Shown here one piece after another: positions 1-4,560 of a DNA stretch of 7,951 bases (positions are counted from its first letter, which is position 1; every line of letters begins with the position of its first letter). The translations under genes were made by a program, and so were the position numbers. The DNA is from a bacterium (GTDB lineage: Bacteria > Bdellovibrionota > FAC87 > UBA2466): positions 1 through 7,951 of the forward strand of contig JALHPX010000135.1 in the NCBI GenBank assembly GCA_022842225.1, read 5' to 3'. The notes below the pieces were generated by a model. It ran no database searches. It saw nothing but the letters and a program-made list of their open reading frames with translations, and was not told the origin of the DNA.

Positions 1-1392
1 AAGTCTACAGGACCCGACGGAGCGTGGTTTTCGACCGGCTCTACGATTGAGACAACAACTGTAGCTGGTGAAGGAGTAGGCGCCGCCTACGACGTAACCG
101 GAAATTCACTCTACGTTTCCTACGCTAGCTTACCTGGCGCGGCCGCTGCTGCGGTTGGAAACGACATTAAAGTAGCTTCTGCCATGCAAGAGGACCTGAC
201 CGACGGTGGCGCCGCAGGTCCGTTCGTCCTTGAAAACGTCGATAACATGAACAATTTCTTCCCCACCACGGCTATTCCCACTCTCGCTTCAGCGAGTAGT
301 AGCGGGGGCCTGCAAGGTTTCGCTGGCTTTTTTCAAGACGCCACCGCTGCCGATTCTCGGCTGTATTACGGCGTAAGGGCCGGCACTAATACCAATCCGA
401 TCTTCTCTCTAAGACTTGTTGCTAACCATATTGAAGGGGGCGCCTCTCCCCTCTTTGTCGGCTCGTATCCGTCGATAGCATATGATTCGTCAGATAATCC
501 GGTGATTGCATTTTACAACGGCGTTGCCGCTCAACAGAATCTGAACGTCGCTCGCACAAACAATGGGGGCGCGAGTTTCTCGGTCTCTGTCGTGGACGAT
601 ATTGCCACCAATGTGGGCCAATACCCCTCTGTCGCGAGCTACGAAGACACTGTGGGGATTGCGTACTATGACGTAACCAACACCGGCCTTAAGTTTGCCC
701 GCTTTACTCCCTCAATGGGCTGGCGCCGCTTTGCAGTGGATGGCATGGCGGGAACGGGCTCGTGTGGCAATGCGACGAACGACGCGGGTGCTTTTGCCGT
801 ACTGAAATTCACTTCTACCGGACTTCCAGTTATCGCTTACAAGTCACAGACAGGGCTAAAGATAGCAATGGCCAGCGAGGCGACAACCAGCGCTACATAC
901 TCGTGGTCCTGTGTGGACTTAGATGCGTCGGGAAATGTCTCCGCAACCGGGATCGCCTTCGAGTTGGGAACCGACAACTCACCGTACATTATTCACTTCG
1001 ATTCTACTTTGGGAGAACAGCGCTATGTACGCTGCGCCCAATCTGTGGCCACCTGTATCGCAACGGGGCCCAGCGCTTTTTCTGCTTCGGTTTTGGCAGC
1101 CGTTGGCACCACAACCACCATCTCCACTAAACCTAGCCTGCGTGTAAACAGTTCCGGCGATGTCTATGCCACTTTCTATTCCGCTAGCTATAAAGCGCTC
1201 GCCCTGGCCCGCTTAGCGTCCGGCAACACCGCTTGGTCGCTGGAATATATCGACGCTGCTCCTAGCGGAACGTCCTTCGTATCACTAGCAGGCCAATACG
1301 CATCACTCACCCTGAATAGTTCTGGCTACCCAGTGGTTTTCTATCGCTCGTGGCAGAACTGGTTGAAGTATTTTTCCAGAGAAATTTTGTAA
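1..1392 (+). CDS. Large secreted or surface beta-propeller repeat protein, C-terminal 463 residues (5' partial)
   Basis: The reading frame is open from base 1 to the TAA at 1390-1392, so the gene begins left of the window; the first in-frame ATG (184) is internal and has no ribosome binding site. The visible part consists of degenerate units with the pattern PS-hydrophobic, NSSG-type turn, PVIAFY, then LKFAR. Unit anchors fall near window residues 155 (SYPSIAYDSSDNPVIAFY), 207 (QYPSVAS), 266, 316, 377 (KPSLRVNSSGDVYATFY) and 432 (QYASLTLNSSGYPVVFY), a period of 50-61 residues, with two weaker units before them. This resembles the bacterial propeller repeats that read roughly 'PSIALDSSGNPHISYYD...LKYA'. 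Composition is rich in Ser, Thr, Ala and Gly and poor in Lys, as in exported surface proteins. Four cysteines (residues about 255, 304, 345, 352) could form disulfides. No catalytic motif or C-terminal anchor is visible; the chain ends shortly after the last blade. The role is unknown; adhesion or carbohydrate binding is only a guess. Confidence 0.8.
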   Translation, partial: KSTGPDGAWFSTGSTIETTTVAGEGVGAAYDVTGNSLYVSYASLPGAAAAAVGNDIKVASAMQEDLTDGGAAGPFVLENVDNMNNFFPTTAIPTLASASSSGGLQGFAGFFQDATAADSRLYYGVRAGTNTNPIFSLRLVANHIEGGASPLFVGSYPSIAYDSSDNPVIAFYNGVAAQQNLNVARTNNGGASFSVSVVDDIATNVGQYPSVASYEDTVGIAYYDVTNTGLKFARFTPSMGWRRFAVDGMAGTGSCGNATNDAGAFAVLKFTSTGLPVIAYKSQTGLKIAMASEATTSATYSWSCVDLDASGNVSATGIAFELGTDNSPYIIHFDSTLGEQRYVRCAQSVATCIATGPSAFSASVLAAVGTTTTISTKPSLRVNSSGDVYATFYSASYKALALARLASGNTAWSLEYIDAAPSGTSFVSLAGQYASLTLNSSGYPVVFYRSWQNWLKYFSREIL

Positions 1393-1406
1393 ACTCATTG
1401 ATCGTT

Positions 1407-1802
1407 TTACAGGCAGCTCGGCCACTCCTCTACTGCAAACAGATACTCGGTTCGAGAAACGCGGTTTAAGTTTTTGGTGAGTTTCTTCACTTCAACCACA
1501 GCATCACAGGACTGTCCGTCCCGAGTAACCGTAGCGCGCACTTTAGCTGAAATTTCCGTGTAGTTGGAACTGGTCGCGTAAGTATTCAGGTCAACCGCAT
1601 ACCGACTAACCTTGAACGAATCAAATTTAATCGGACCTATTTCCGAAGGATTGATTTTGTAAGATGTCTGATGGAGTTCACCGACAACAATTTTGCTGAT
1701 TCCTTTTTTTTCGGCCGCTTCATCCGTGACCGGATCGCTTGCCCAGCCAGAAACTGACGCTACTAATGCCAACGAACAGACTCGGATTTTGTTGAATCTC
1801 AT
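1407..1802 (-). CDS. Small exported protein of unknown function (131 aa)
   Basis: Not recognised as a known family. The start at 1802 is supported by a GAGGAA ribosome binding site 7-8 bases upstream and by an immediate Sec signal peptide: MRFNKIRV, a hydrophobic core CSLALVASVSG, then WA-SD as a plausible signal peptidase I site near residue 22. The mature chain of about 109 residues alternates beta-type stretches (ISKIVVGEL, YTEISAKVRATV, CDAVVEVKKL, TEYLFAVEEW) and has two cysteines (in GQSCDAV and in the C-terminal PSCL), which could pair in the periplasm. It lies 42 bases downstream of the preceding minus-strand frame and is probably co-transcribed with it. Its end faces the end of the propeller gene with only 14 bases between the two stop codons and no recognisable terminator. 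Export is well supported; function is unknown. Confidence 0.75.
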   Translation of the reverse strand: MRFNKIRVCSLALVASVSGWASDPVTDEAAEKKGISKIVVGELHQTSYKINPSEIGPIKFDSFKVSRYAVDLNTYATSSNYTEISAKVRATVTRDGQSCDAVVEVKKLTKNLNRVSRTEYLFAVEEWPSCL

Positions 1803-1844
1803 TTTCTCTTCCTCTTCTAATTCTTTTAAGCAAACATTACCAAG

Positions 1845-2291
1845 TTACCTACAATGTGCCTTACCAACCCTGCGGGCATCTTCTTCAATATTGCTCAACA
1901 CCGAACTGAGTCTGGAATCAATCACCACTAAAGGCTCCTTAATTTCCTTTATGGCTGCGACAACGCGTCCGAGATTAAGTGCCGTGTAGCTCACATCCAA
2001 CCTGACCCAGGAGCCAGTAGGCATAGTAGGGCTAGCGATCGGTTGCTCCGATGCCAAAACGGCTTTGTTTTCCAAAATAGTGGTGGCGTCCGCCTCATCG
2101 TCGCCCTTCAGGATGAAAGACGTTGAGGCTTGTTCGGAGGCGGATAGTTTTTTGGAGCCACAAGACTTAATGTGCGCACTGATATCCTTCGCTCGGTTGA
2201 TATTGGGCGCAACCTCCACAACTATTTTGTCGGCCCCCTGGCGAACAATAGCGAAACTACTGATAGAAACGCTCGGCACGCAGGCCCACAC
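1845..2291 (-). CDS. Body of an exported or lipoprotein-like hypothetical protein, cut from its signal peptide by a TAA codon
   Basis: The open frame starts with GTG at 2291 directly after an in-frame TAA (2294-2292), and that GTG has no ribosome binding site. The 148 residues begin WACVPSVSISS, which looks like the end of a lipobox or a signal-peptidase region, not the start of a protein. The body has two more cysteines (KSCGSKK and the C-terminal AHCR), a predicted beta strand ADKIVVEVAP, and a helical segment near the end (VAAIKEIKE to VLSNIEEDARRV). Continuing upstream in the same frame gives a standard signal-peptide start at 2339 (see the adjacent entry), so the ancestral product was probably about 164 residues and exported. 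As it stands, the gene is either a recent pseudogene, carries a sequencing error, or is translated poorly by re-initiation at TAA-GTG, which would leave the product in the cytoplasm. The family is not recognised. Confidence 0.6.
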   Translation of the reverse strand: MWACVPSVSISSFAIVRQGADKIVVEVAPNINRAKDISAHIKSCGSKKLSASEQASTSFILKGDDEADATTILENKAVLASEQPIASPTMPTGSWVRLDVSYTALNLGRVVAAIKEIKEPLVVIDSRLSSVLSNIEEDARRVGKAHCR

Positions 2292-2339
2292 TTAACCTGC
2301 CACACAGAGCAACATACCGCCTAAAGGACACTTCTTCAT
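2292..2339 (-). other. Detached signal-peptide start with premature TAA stop
   Basis: ATG at 2339 opens a frame reading MKKCPLGGMLLCVAG and then TAA (2294-2292). The frame is the same as that of the 148-residue body that follows (48 bases, exactly 16 codons). Two lysines followed by a hydrophobic run and then VWAC make a complete signal-peptide layout if the TAA codon were a sense codon; one base change from TTA (Leu) or TCA (Ser) would suffice. This segment has a good ribosome binding site, whereas the GTG after the stop has none. Seen directly: the frame, the stop and the binding site. Inferred: that this is a nonsense mutation in a once intact exported protein. Confidence 0.65.
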
Positions 2340-2343
2340 AATA

Positions 2344-2349
2344 TCCCTT
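2344..2349 (-). promoter_or_regulatory. Ribosome binding site for the interrupted gene
   Basis: On the minus strand AAGGGA lies 4 bases before the ATG at 2339. It supports 2339, not the GTG at 2291, as the native start of the interrupted frame. Confidence 0.55.
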
Positions 2350-2372
2350 GTAGTAATTGTACTTTTTATGGC

Positions 2373-2402
2373 CGCGTAAACTCTCAAAACAGCGCGTAAA
2401 CT
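2373..2402. repeat. Two direct copies of CGCGTAAACT, 20 bases apart
   Basis: CGCGTAAACT occurs at 2373-2382 and again at 2393-2402, so the copies start exactly 20 bases apart, about two helical turns. They sit between the 143-residue gene and the interrupted gene, 34-63 bases upstream of the latter's ATG at 2339. Exact copies on the same helix face upstream of a start suggest a regulator binding site, but they could be chance. A third partial copy (GTTACGCC) follows at about 2405. Confidence 0.35.
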
Positions 2403-2430
2403 TAGTTACGCCTGGCGTGAGAGCTAATGG

Positions 2431-2862
2431 CTACATATCTCTACAGAGAACCGAAATACTCTTTTTAGTCTCGGGCAGCCCTAAGTCACCCCGGTAGGTG
2501 CCTGCAGCAATATCGTGCGTCTGGATATCCGGAATGGAAAGCTTTAGTCCTCTGGTCGATTTGTACACCGAGAAACTTGAACCACCAGCGGGGGCTTCTT
2601 TCGAGACGCTGATGTAATGTCCGTCTGGTGTCACCCCTTTGCTCTTTGGCGTAGATTTCTTCACCTCTGCCAAACCTCCGAGGAGTGGCCCGCCTGTGAC
2701 TATATCCATTTCAACCGTATAATCGACCCGGCCTTTGCTCGTGAAAGACCCTTTTTTGAAGTCGCTGTAACTGCCTTTGCAATTGAGCAATTTTAAATCC
2801 GAGGCCGTTGCCGCTGTGGACAAAAGAGAACCGATAAGAATAGACGCAAGTTGTATTTTCAT
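2431..2862 (-). CDS. Small exported protein with first/last cysteine pair (143 aa)
   Basis: Family not recognised. The frame is open upstream to 3057, but the start is placed at ATG 2862 because a strong GGAGGG ribosome binding site lies 4 bases before it and because it begins a textbook signal peptide (MKIQLASILIGSLLSTAATA, likely cut before SDLKLL). The mature chain is about 123 residues with only two cysteines, one near each end (LLNCKGSY and SVLCRDM), suggesting a disulfide that joins the first and last strands. The remainder is mostly beta-type with glycine- and lysine-rich turns, for example VDYTVEMDIVTGG, GHYISVSKE, SSFSVYKSTRGLKLSI and TYRGDLGL. This fits a compact periplasmic or secreted beta barrel. 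It is divergent from the 331-residue gene on the plus strand and first in a run of three small minus-strand exported genes, 91 bases before the ATG of the next. Function unknown. Confidence 0.75.
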   Translation of the reverse strand: MKIQLASILIGSLLSTAATASDLKLLNCKGSYSDFKKGSFTSKGRVDYTVEMDIVTGGPLLGGLAEVKKSTPKSKGVTPDGHYISVSKEAPAGGSSFSVYKSTRGLKLSIPDIQTHDIAAGTYRGDLGLPETKKSISVLCRDM

Positions 2863-2866
2863 TTTT

Positions 2867-2872
2867 CCCTCC
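2867..2872 (-). promoter_or_regulatory. Ribosome binding site deciding the start at 2862
   Basis: GGAGGG on the minus strand, followed by AAAA and the ATG at 2862. It rules out the long upstream extension of the same frame. Confidence 0.75.
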
Positions 2873-2886
2873 ATGTGGCTGTCACG

Positions 2887-2915
2887 ATAAGACTGGATCG
2901 ATTTCGGTAAAACAA
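2887..2915 (-). promoter_or_regulatory. Weak candidate sigma-70-type promoter for the 143-aa gene
   Basis: Reading the minus strand, TTGTTT (2915-2910) and TCTTAT (2892-2887) are separated by 17 bases. They match the -35 and -10 consensus at 3 and 4 of 6 positions. Transcription would start about 15-20 bases before the ribosome binding site of the gene at 2862. The match is modest and no expression evidence exists. Confidence 0.25.
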
Positions 2916-2929
2916 TTGAATCGCGTAGC

Positions 2930-2971
2930 GTTTCATAGAATTGAAACACGGCTGTCCCACAAACTGTTTCA
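2930..2971. promoter_or_regulatory. Operator-like cluster of three GTTTCA half-sites in a divergent intergenic region
   Basis: GTTTCA (2930-2935) and its exact reverse complement TGAAAC (2942-2947) form the 18-bp inverted repeat GTTTCATAGAATTGAAAC. A third GTTTCA lies at 2966-2971, also inverted relative to the second copy. They occupy the middle of the 163-base region between the divergent genes starting at 2862 and 3026, where one dimeric regulator could control both. No regulator is encoded nearby, so the binding protein is unknown. Confidence 0.4.
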
Positions 2972-3010
2972 TCCTGTGAGGCGATTGTGATAGGAGCCCC
3001 ACTCGGCCGG

Positions 3011-3017
3011 AAGGAGG
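3011..3017 (+). promoter_or_regulatory. Ribosome binding site deciding the start at 3026
   Basis: AAGGAGG lies 8 bases before GTG 3026. The alternative in-frame GTG at 2987 lies upstream of this site, and the TTG at 3020 is only 2 bases from it, so 3026 is preferred. Confidence 0.75.
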
Positions 3018-3025
3018 GTTTGGAA

Positions 3026-4021
3026 GTGAGCAAGAAAGAAAAAAACTTTGCAATCAATGGCCTATGTTCTGTTTTGTGGCTGATTGCTGGGGCCGTCTAC
3101 GCAGAAAACGTGCCCGATGGAGAATACTCATTTCGAAAGATTCGCATTAAAAATGGATCGTGTGCGCAAGGTGTGTCTCAAGCATCTCCGACGCTTAGCA
3201 AATATCTTGAACTTCGCTACGAGTTCATGGATTGGCTGGGACACAAGCCCCAAAGCTTTCTCATTACGGAAATTGAAATTGTCACAAAGCCGAACGACCC
3301 TACTGCCTACCACTATAAAGTAGTAGTCCGTAACCAACTGGCGAAAGAAGAATTCTCTCGCTTTGCGGAAATGTTTTTGGAAGAGCACGGGCTGACGATG
3401 GCGATTGAAGTTGAGGGGGGGCAAAACACCCACTCAATTCAAAACCGAGAGGATTGGCACCGTTGGTATCCGCGCCGCTCCAGCTTAGGTTATGCGCTGC
3501 CGGACCGCCTTGCTGAGTTTGCCTCTTTACTGATGAACAACAATCAACACATCGACCCGAAAGACATTTTATACATTGAAACGGACAGTCGATTCCAATT
3601 GCACGTTTTTGTTCCCGAAAAAAAACAATCGCAAGAACGAGATACCCTAACCCGAACGATCCTCGACACGCTGAAAGACATGCCCTGTCAAATTCGAGTG
3701 AGGACAGACGTTCAGAACTCATCCTTGCATGAAACCCTTTTAGATCGCACCTCACCTGAGCTGCTCCACGCCCTCAGAACGTCGGATCCGAATAGACCTC
3801 TAGAATTGGTCTTAACGATGCGTAGGGAAAATTCTATTCCGTATTTTTTGCCGGAAATCGGCAAGCTCGCTGATGTCAGTGTTTATAGAAGTACAGAAAT
3901 GGAAGCCGCGTCAGATGGGGACAATCTATCCATTCGCGTAGACGCCCCGCCCGTGGCCATCATGAAATTTTATAGTTGGTTCAGCATAAAGAATATTCGA
4001 TTGCTTTCTGAAGCGCCGTAA
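3026..4021 (+). CDS. Exported protein of unknown function with three apparent beta-beta-alpha-beta units (331 aa)
   Basis: Family not recognised. The GTG start at 3026 follows a strong AAGGAGG site and begins a Sec signal peptide: MSKKEKNFAING, core LCSVLWLIAGAV, then YA-EN near residue 26. Two cysteines remain in the mature part (NGSC at 46, MPCQ at 221). By eye the chain holds three similar segments of strand, strand, helix, strand at residues about 79-131 (ITEIEIV, YHYKVVVRN, EEFSRFAEMFLEEHG, LTMAIEVEG), 181-229 (ILYIETD, QLHVFVPE, DTLTRTILDTLKDMP, CQIRVRTD) and 281-331 (LADVSVY, NLSIRVDAP, VAIMKFYSWFSIKN, IRLLSEA). They start about 100 residues apart and are linked by segments with their own helices. 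The C-terminus coincides with the end of the third unit. The gene stands alone on the plus strand and is divergent from a small exported protein, with a shared operator-like region. No catalytic motif is apparent. It is probably periplasmic and soluble, as no other hydrophobic segment is present. Confidence 0.75.
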   Translation: MSKKEKNFAINGLCSVLWLIAGAVYAENVPDGEYSFRKIRIKNGSCAQGVSQASPTLSKYLELRYEFMDWLGHKPQSFLITEIEIVTKPNDPTAYHYKVVVRNQLAKEEFSRFAEMFLEEHGLTMAIEVEGGQNTHSIQNREDWHRWYPRRSSLGYALPDRLAEFASLLMNNNQHIDPKDILYIETDSRFQLHVFVPEKKQSQERDTLTRTILDTLKDMPCQIRVRTDVQNSSLHETLLDRTSPELLHALRTSDPNRPLELVLTMRRENSIPYFLPEIGKLADVSVYRSTEMEAASDGDNLSIRVDAPPVAIMKFYSWFSIKNIRLLSEAP

Positions 4022-4085
4022 ACCTTGTGCGGCAGTGGCAACGGGCTGAACTGCTGAAGAGGATTTGCTTAGCGGCCTTGTCTTA

Positions 4086-4099
4086 AGACTTCAGACTTC
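4086..4099. repeat. 7-bp tandem duplication (AGACTTC twice) spanning the cutA stop
   Basis: AGACTTC occurs at 4086-4092 and again at 4093-4099. The cutA stop codon (4093-4091) lies across the join. Removing one copy would let cutA read on as PEV-LRQGR and then TAA, so the present C-terminus may come from a small duplication. The surrounding gap 4022-4090 between the convergent gene ends contains the palindrome GTCTTAAGAC (4080-4089) but no hairpin followed by a T tract. Confidence 0.4.
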
Positions 4100-4429
4100 G
4101 GGTTGCGCGAGATTTTCTCGCAGCCATTCGATGTAGCCCAGATTCCCTGCATCGGCCTCGAAGAATAAAATGCACGGGCAGTCGTACGAATGCTGGTGCA
4201 GCACTTCTTCTGTCAGCGCCTCTTTAAGCGACGGGACGGTCTTGGCAATCAACAGAACTTCAGGCCCTTGCTCGATCTTCCCCTCCCAAGGGTAAATCGA
4301 CTCCACTGCGGGGATGATATTCACGCAGCCGGCGAGCTTCTTATCCACCAAATGGCGCCCCAGGGTGCGGGCTTCTTCAATGTGCGGGGTCGTTATATAG
4401 GCGAAGAGAACTGTGCTTTCTGAGCTCAT
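4091..4429 (-). CDS. cutA: CutA family divalent-cation tolerance protein (112 aa)
   Basis: CutA proteins are small ferredoxin-like trimers, cytoplasmic in most bacteria, linked to copper and divalent metal tolerance, though their exact role is unsettled. The hallmarks are visible in order: TVLFAYITTP at the N-terminus, LVDKKLAGCVNIIPAVESIYPWEGKIEQ at about residues 28-54, then EVLLIAKT, a helix, and the C-terminal YIEWLRENL. Length (112) matches the family. ATG 4429 is chosen because it places the family's first strand at the N-terminus; the frame is open to 4534 but that extension is arginine-rich and unlike CutA. No ribosome binding site precedes ATG 4429; instead the stop of a 24-codon mini-gene overlaps it as TAATG, so translation is probably coupled. 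The segment where many CutAs read HPYEVPEI is here HSYDCPCILFF, with an unusual Cys-x-Cys (C84, C86) next to the family's common C35. It is last in the mrdA-rodA-rnd-cutA run. Confidence 0.93.
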   Translation of the reverse strand: MSSESTVLFAYITTPHIEEARTLGRHLVDKKLAGCVNIIPAVESIYPWEGKIEQGPEVLLIAKTVPSLKEALTEEVLHQHSYDCPCILFFEADAGNLGYIEWLRENLAQPEV

Positions 4430-4503
4430 TAGTGAATAACGGCGCTCACGTGCCAGAGCGAAGCGAGAAAGGCGACAAACATGACGACAACGAGTCGGAC
4501 CAT
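4429..4503 (-). CDS. Hydrophobic 24-residue mini-protein translationally coupled to cutA
   Basis: ATG 4503 opens a 24-codon frame whose product begins MVRLVVVMFVAFLASLW and continues HVSAVIH, ending in TAA at 4431-4429. It is almost entirely hydrophobic with one positive charge near the start, so it resembles a single membrane span or a bare signal peptide. A GGGAG ribosome binding site lies 5 bases before the ATG. The last base of its stop is the first base of the cutA ATG (TAATG), the same arrangement as at the mrdA/rodA junction in this window. It starts 57 bases after the rnd stop. Two readings are possible: a leader whose main job is to bring ribosomes to cutA, which lacks a binding site, or a real membrane mini-protein. 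Seen: frame, binding site, overlap. Inferred: translation. Confidence 0.5.
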   Translation of the reverse strand: MVRLVVVMFVAFLASLWHVSAVIH

Positions 4504-4529
4504 AAAGGCTCCCTTTGGAGGGGGGAGGT
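4504..4529 (-). promoter_or_regulatory. Ribosome binding site of the mini-gene, able to pair with an upstream C-rich tract
   Basis: On the minus strand the order is ACCTCCCCCCTCC (4529-4517), AAAGGGAG (4516-4509), CCTTT (4508-4504), then ATG. The CCTCC blocks resemble the anti-Shine-Dalgarno end of 16S rRNA and could pair with GGGAG; alternatively AAAGG and CCTTT form a 5-bp stem with the GAG in the loop. Either fold would partly hide the binding site. This is inference from base complementarity only. Confidence 0.35.
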
Positions 4530-4560
4530 AGCATGATTCCGAAAGCCTTGGCAAGAGGGC

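Noticed and set aside
2356..2361. TACAAT on the minus strand as a -10 box for the interrupted gene
   Set aside because: Transcription would begin at the ribosome binding site itself, and no -35 element lies at 16-18 bases; a chance match is more likely.
1407..2862. The three small exported proteins as tandem paralogues or a toxin-immunity set
   Set aside because: Beyond signal peptides and cysteine count I see no shared motifs, and there is no toxin or immunity signature.
2863..3057. N-terminal extension of the 143-aa exported protein to a start at 3057 (208 aa)
   Set aside because: It would bury a clear signal peptide 65 residues inside the protein and ignore the strong GGAGGG site just before ATG 2862; it also overlaps the divergent gene's start region.
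3415..3421. G7 run (and an A8 run near 3617-3625) in the 331-aa gene as phase-variation tracts
   Set aside because: Both encode ordinary codons in frame, are far from the start, and are short; nothing else suggests slippage control.
3300..3755. 151-residue minus-strand frame opposite the 331-aa gene
   Set aside because: Shadow frame; the plus-strand gene has a ribosome binding site and signal peptide, this one has neither.
4022..4090. Bidirectional terminator between the converging 331-aa gene and cutA
   Set aside because: GCAGT/ACTGC (about 4032-4054) and the palindrome GTCTTAAGAC are present, but there is no stable GC-rich stem followed by a T run on either strand.
4430..4534. 35-residue N-terminal extension of CutA
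   Set aside because: Arginine-rich and unlike CutA; it is the out-of-frame shadow of the hydrophobic mini-gene, and CutA's first strand begins right after ATG 4429.
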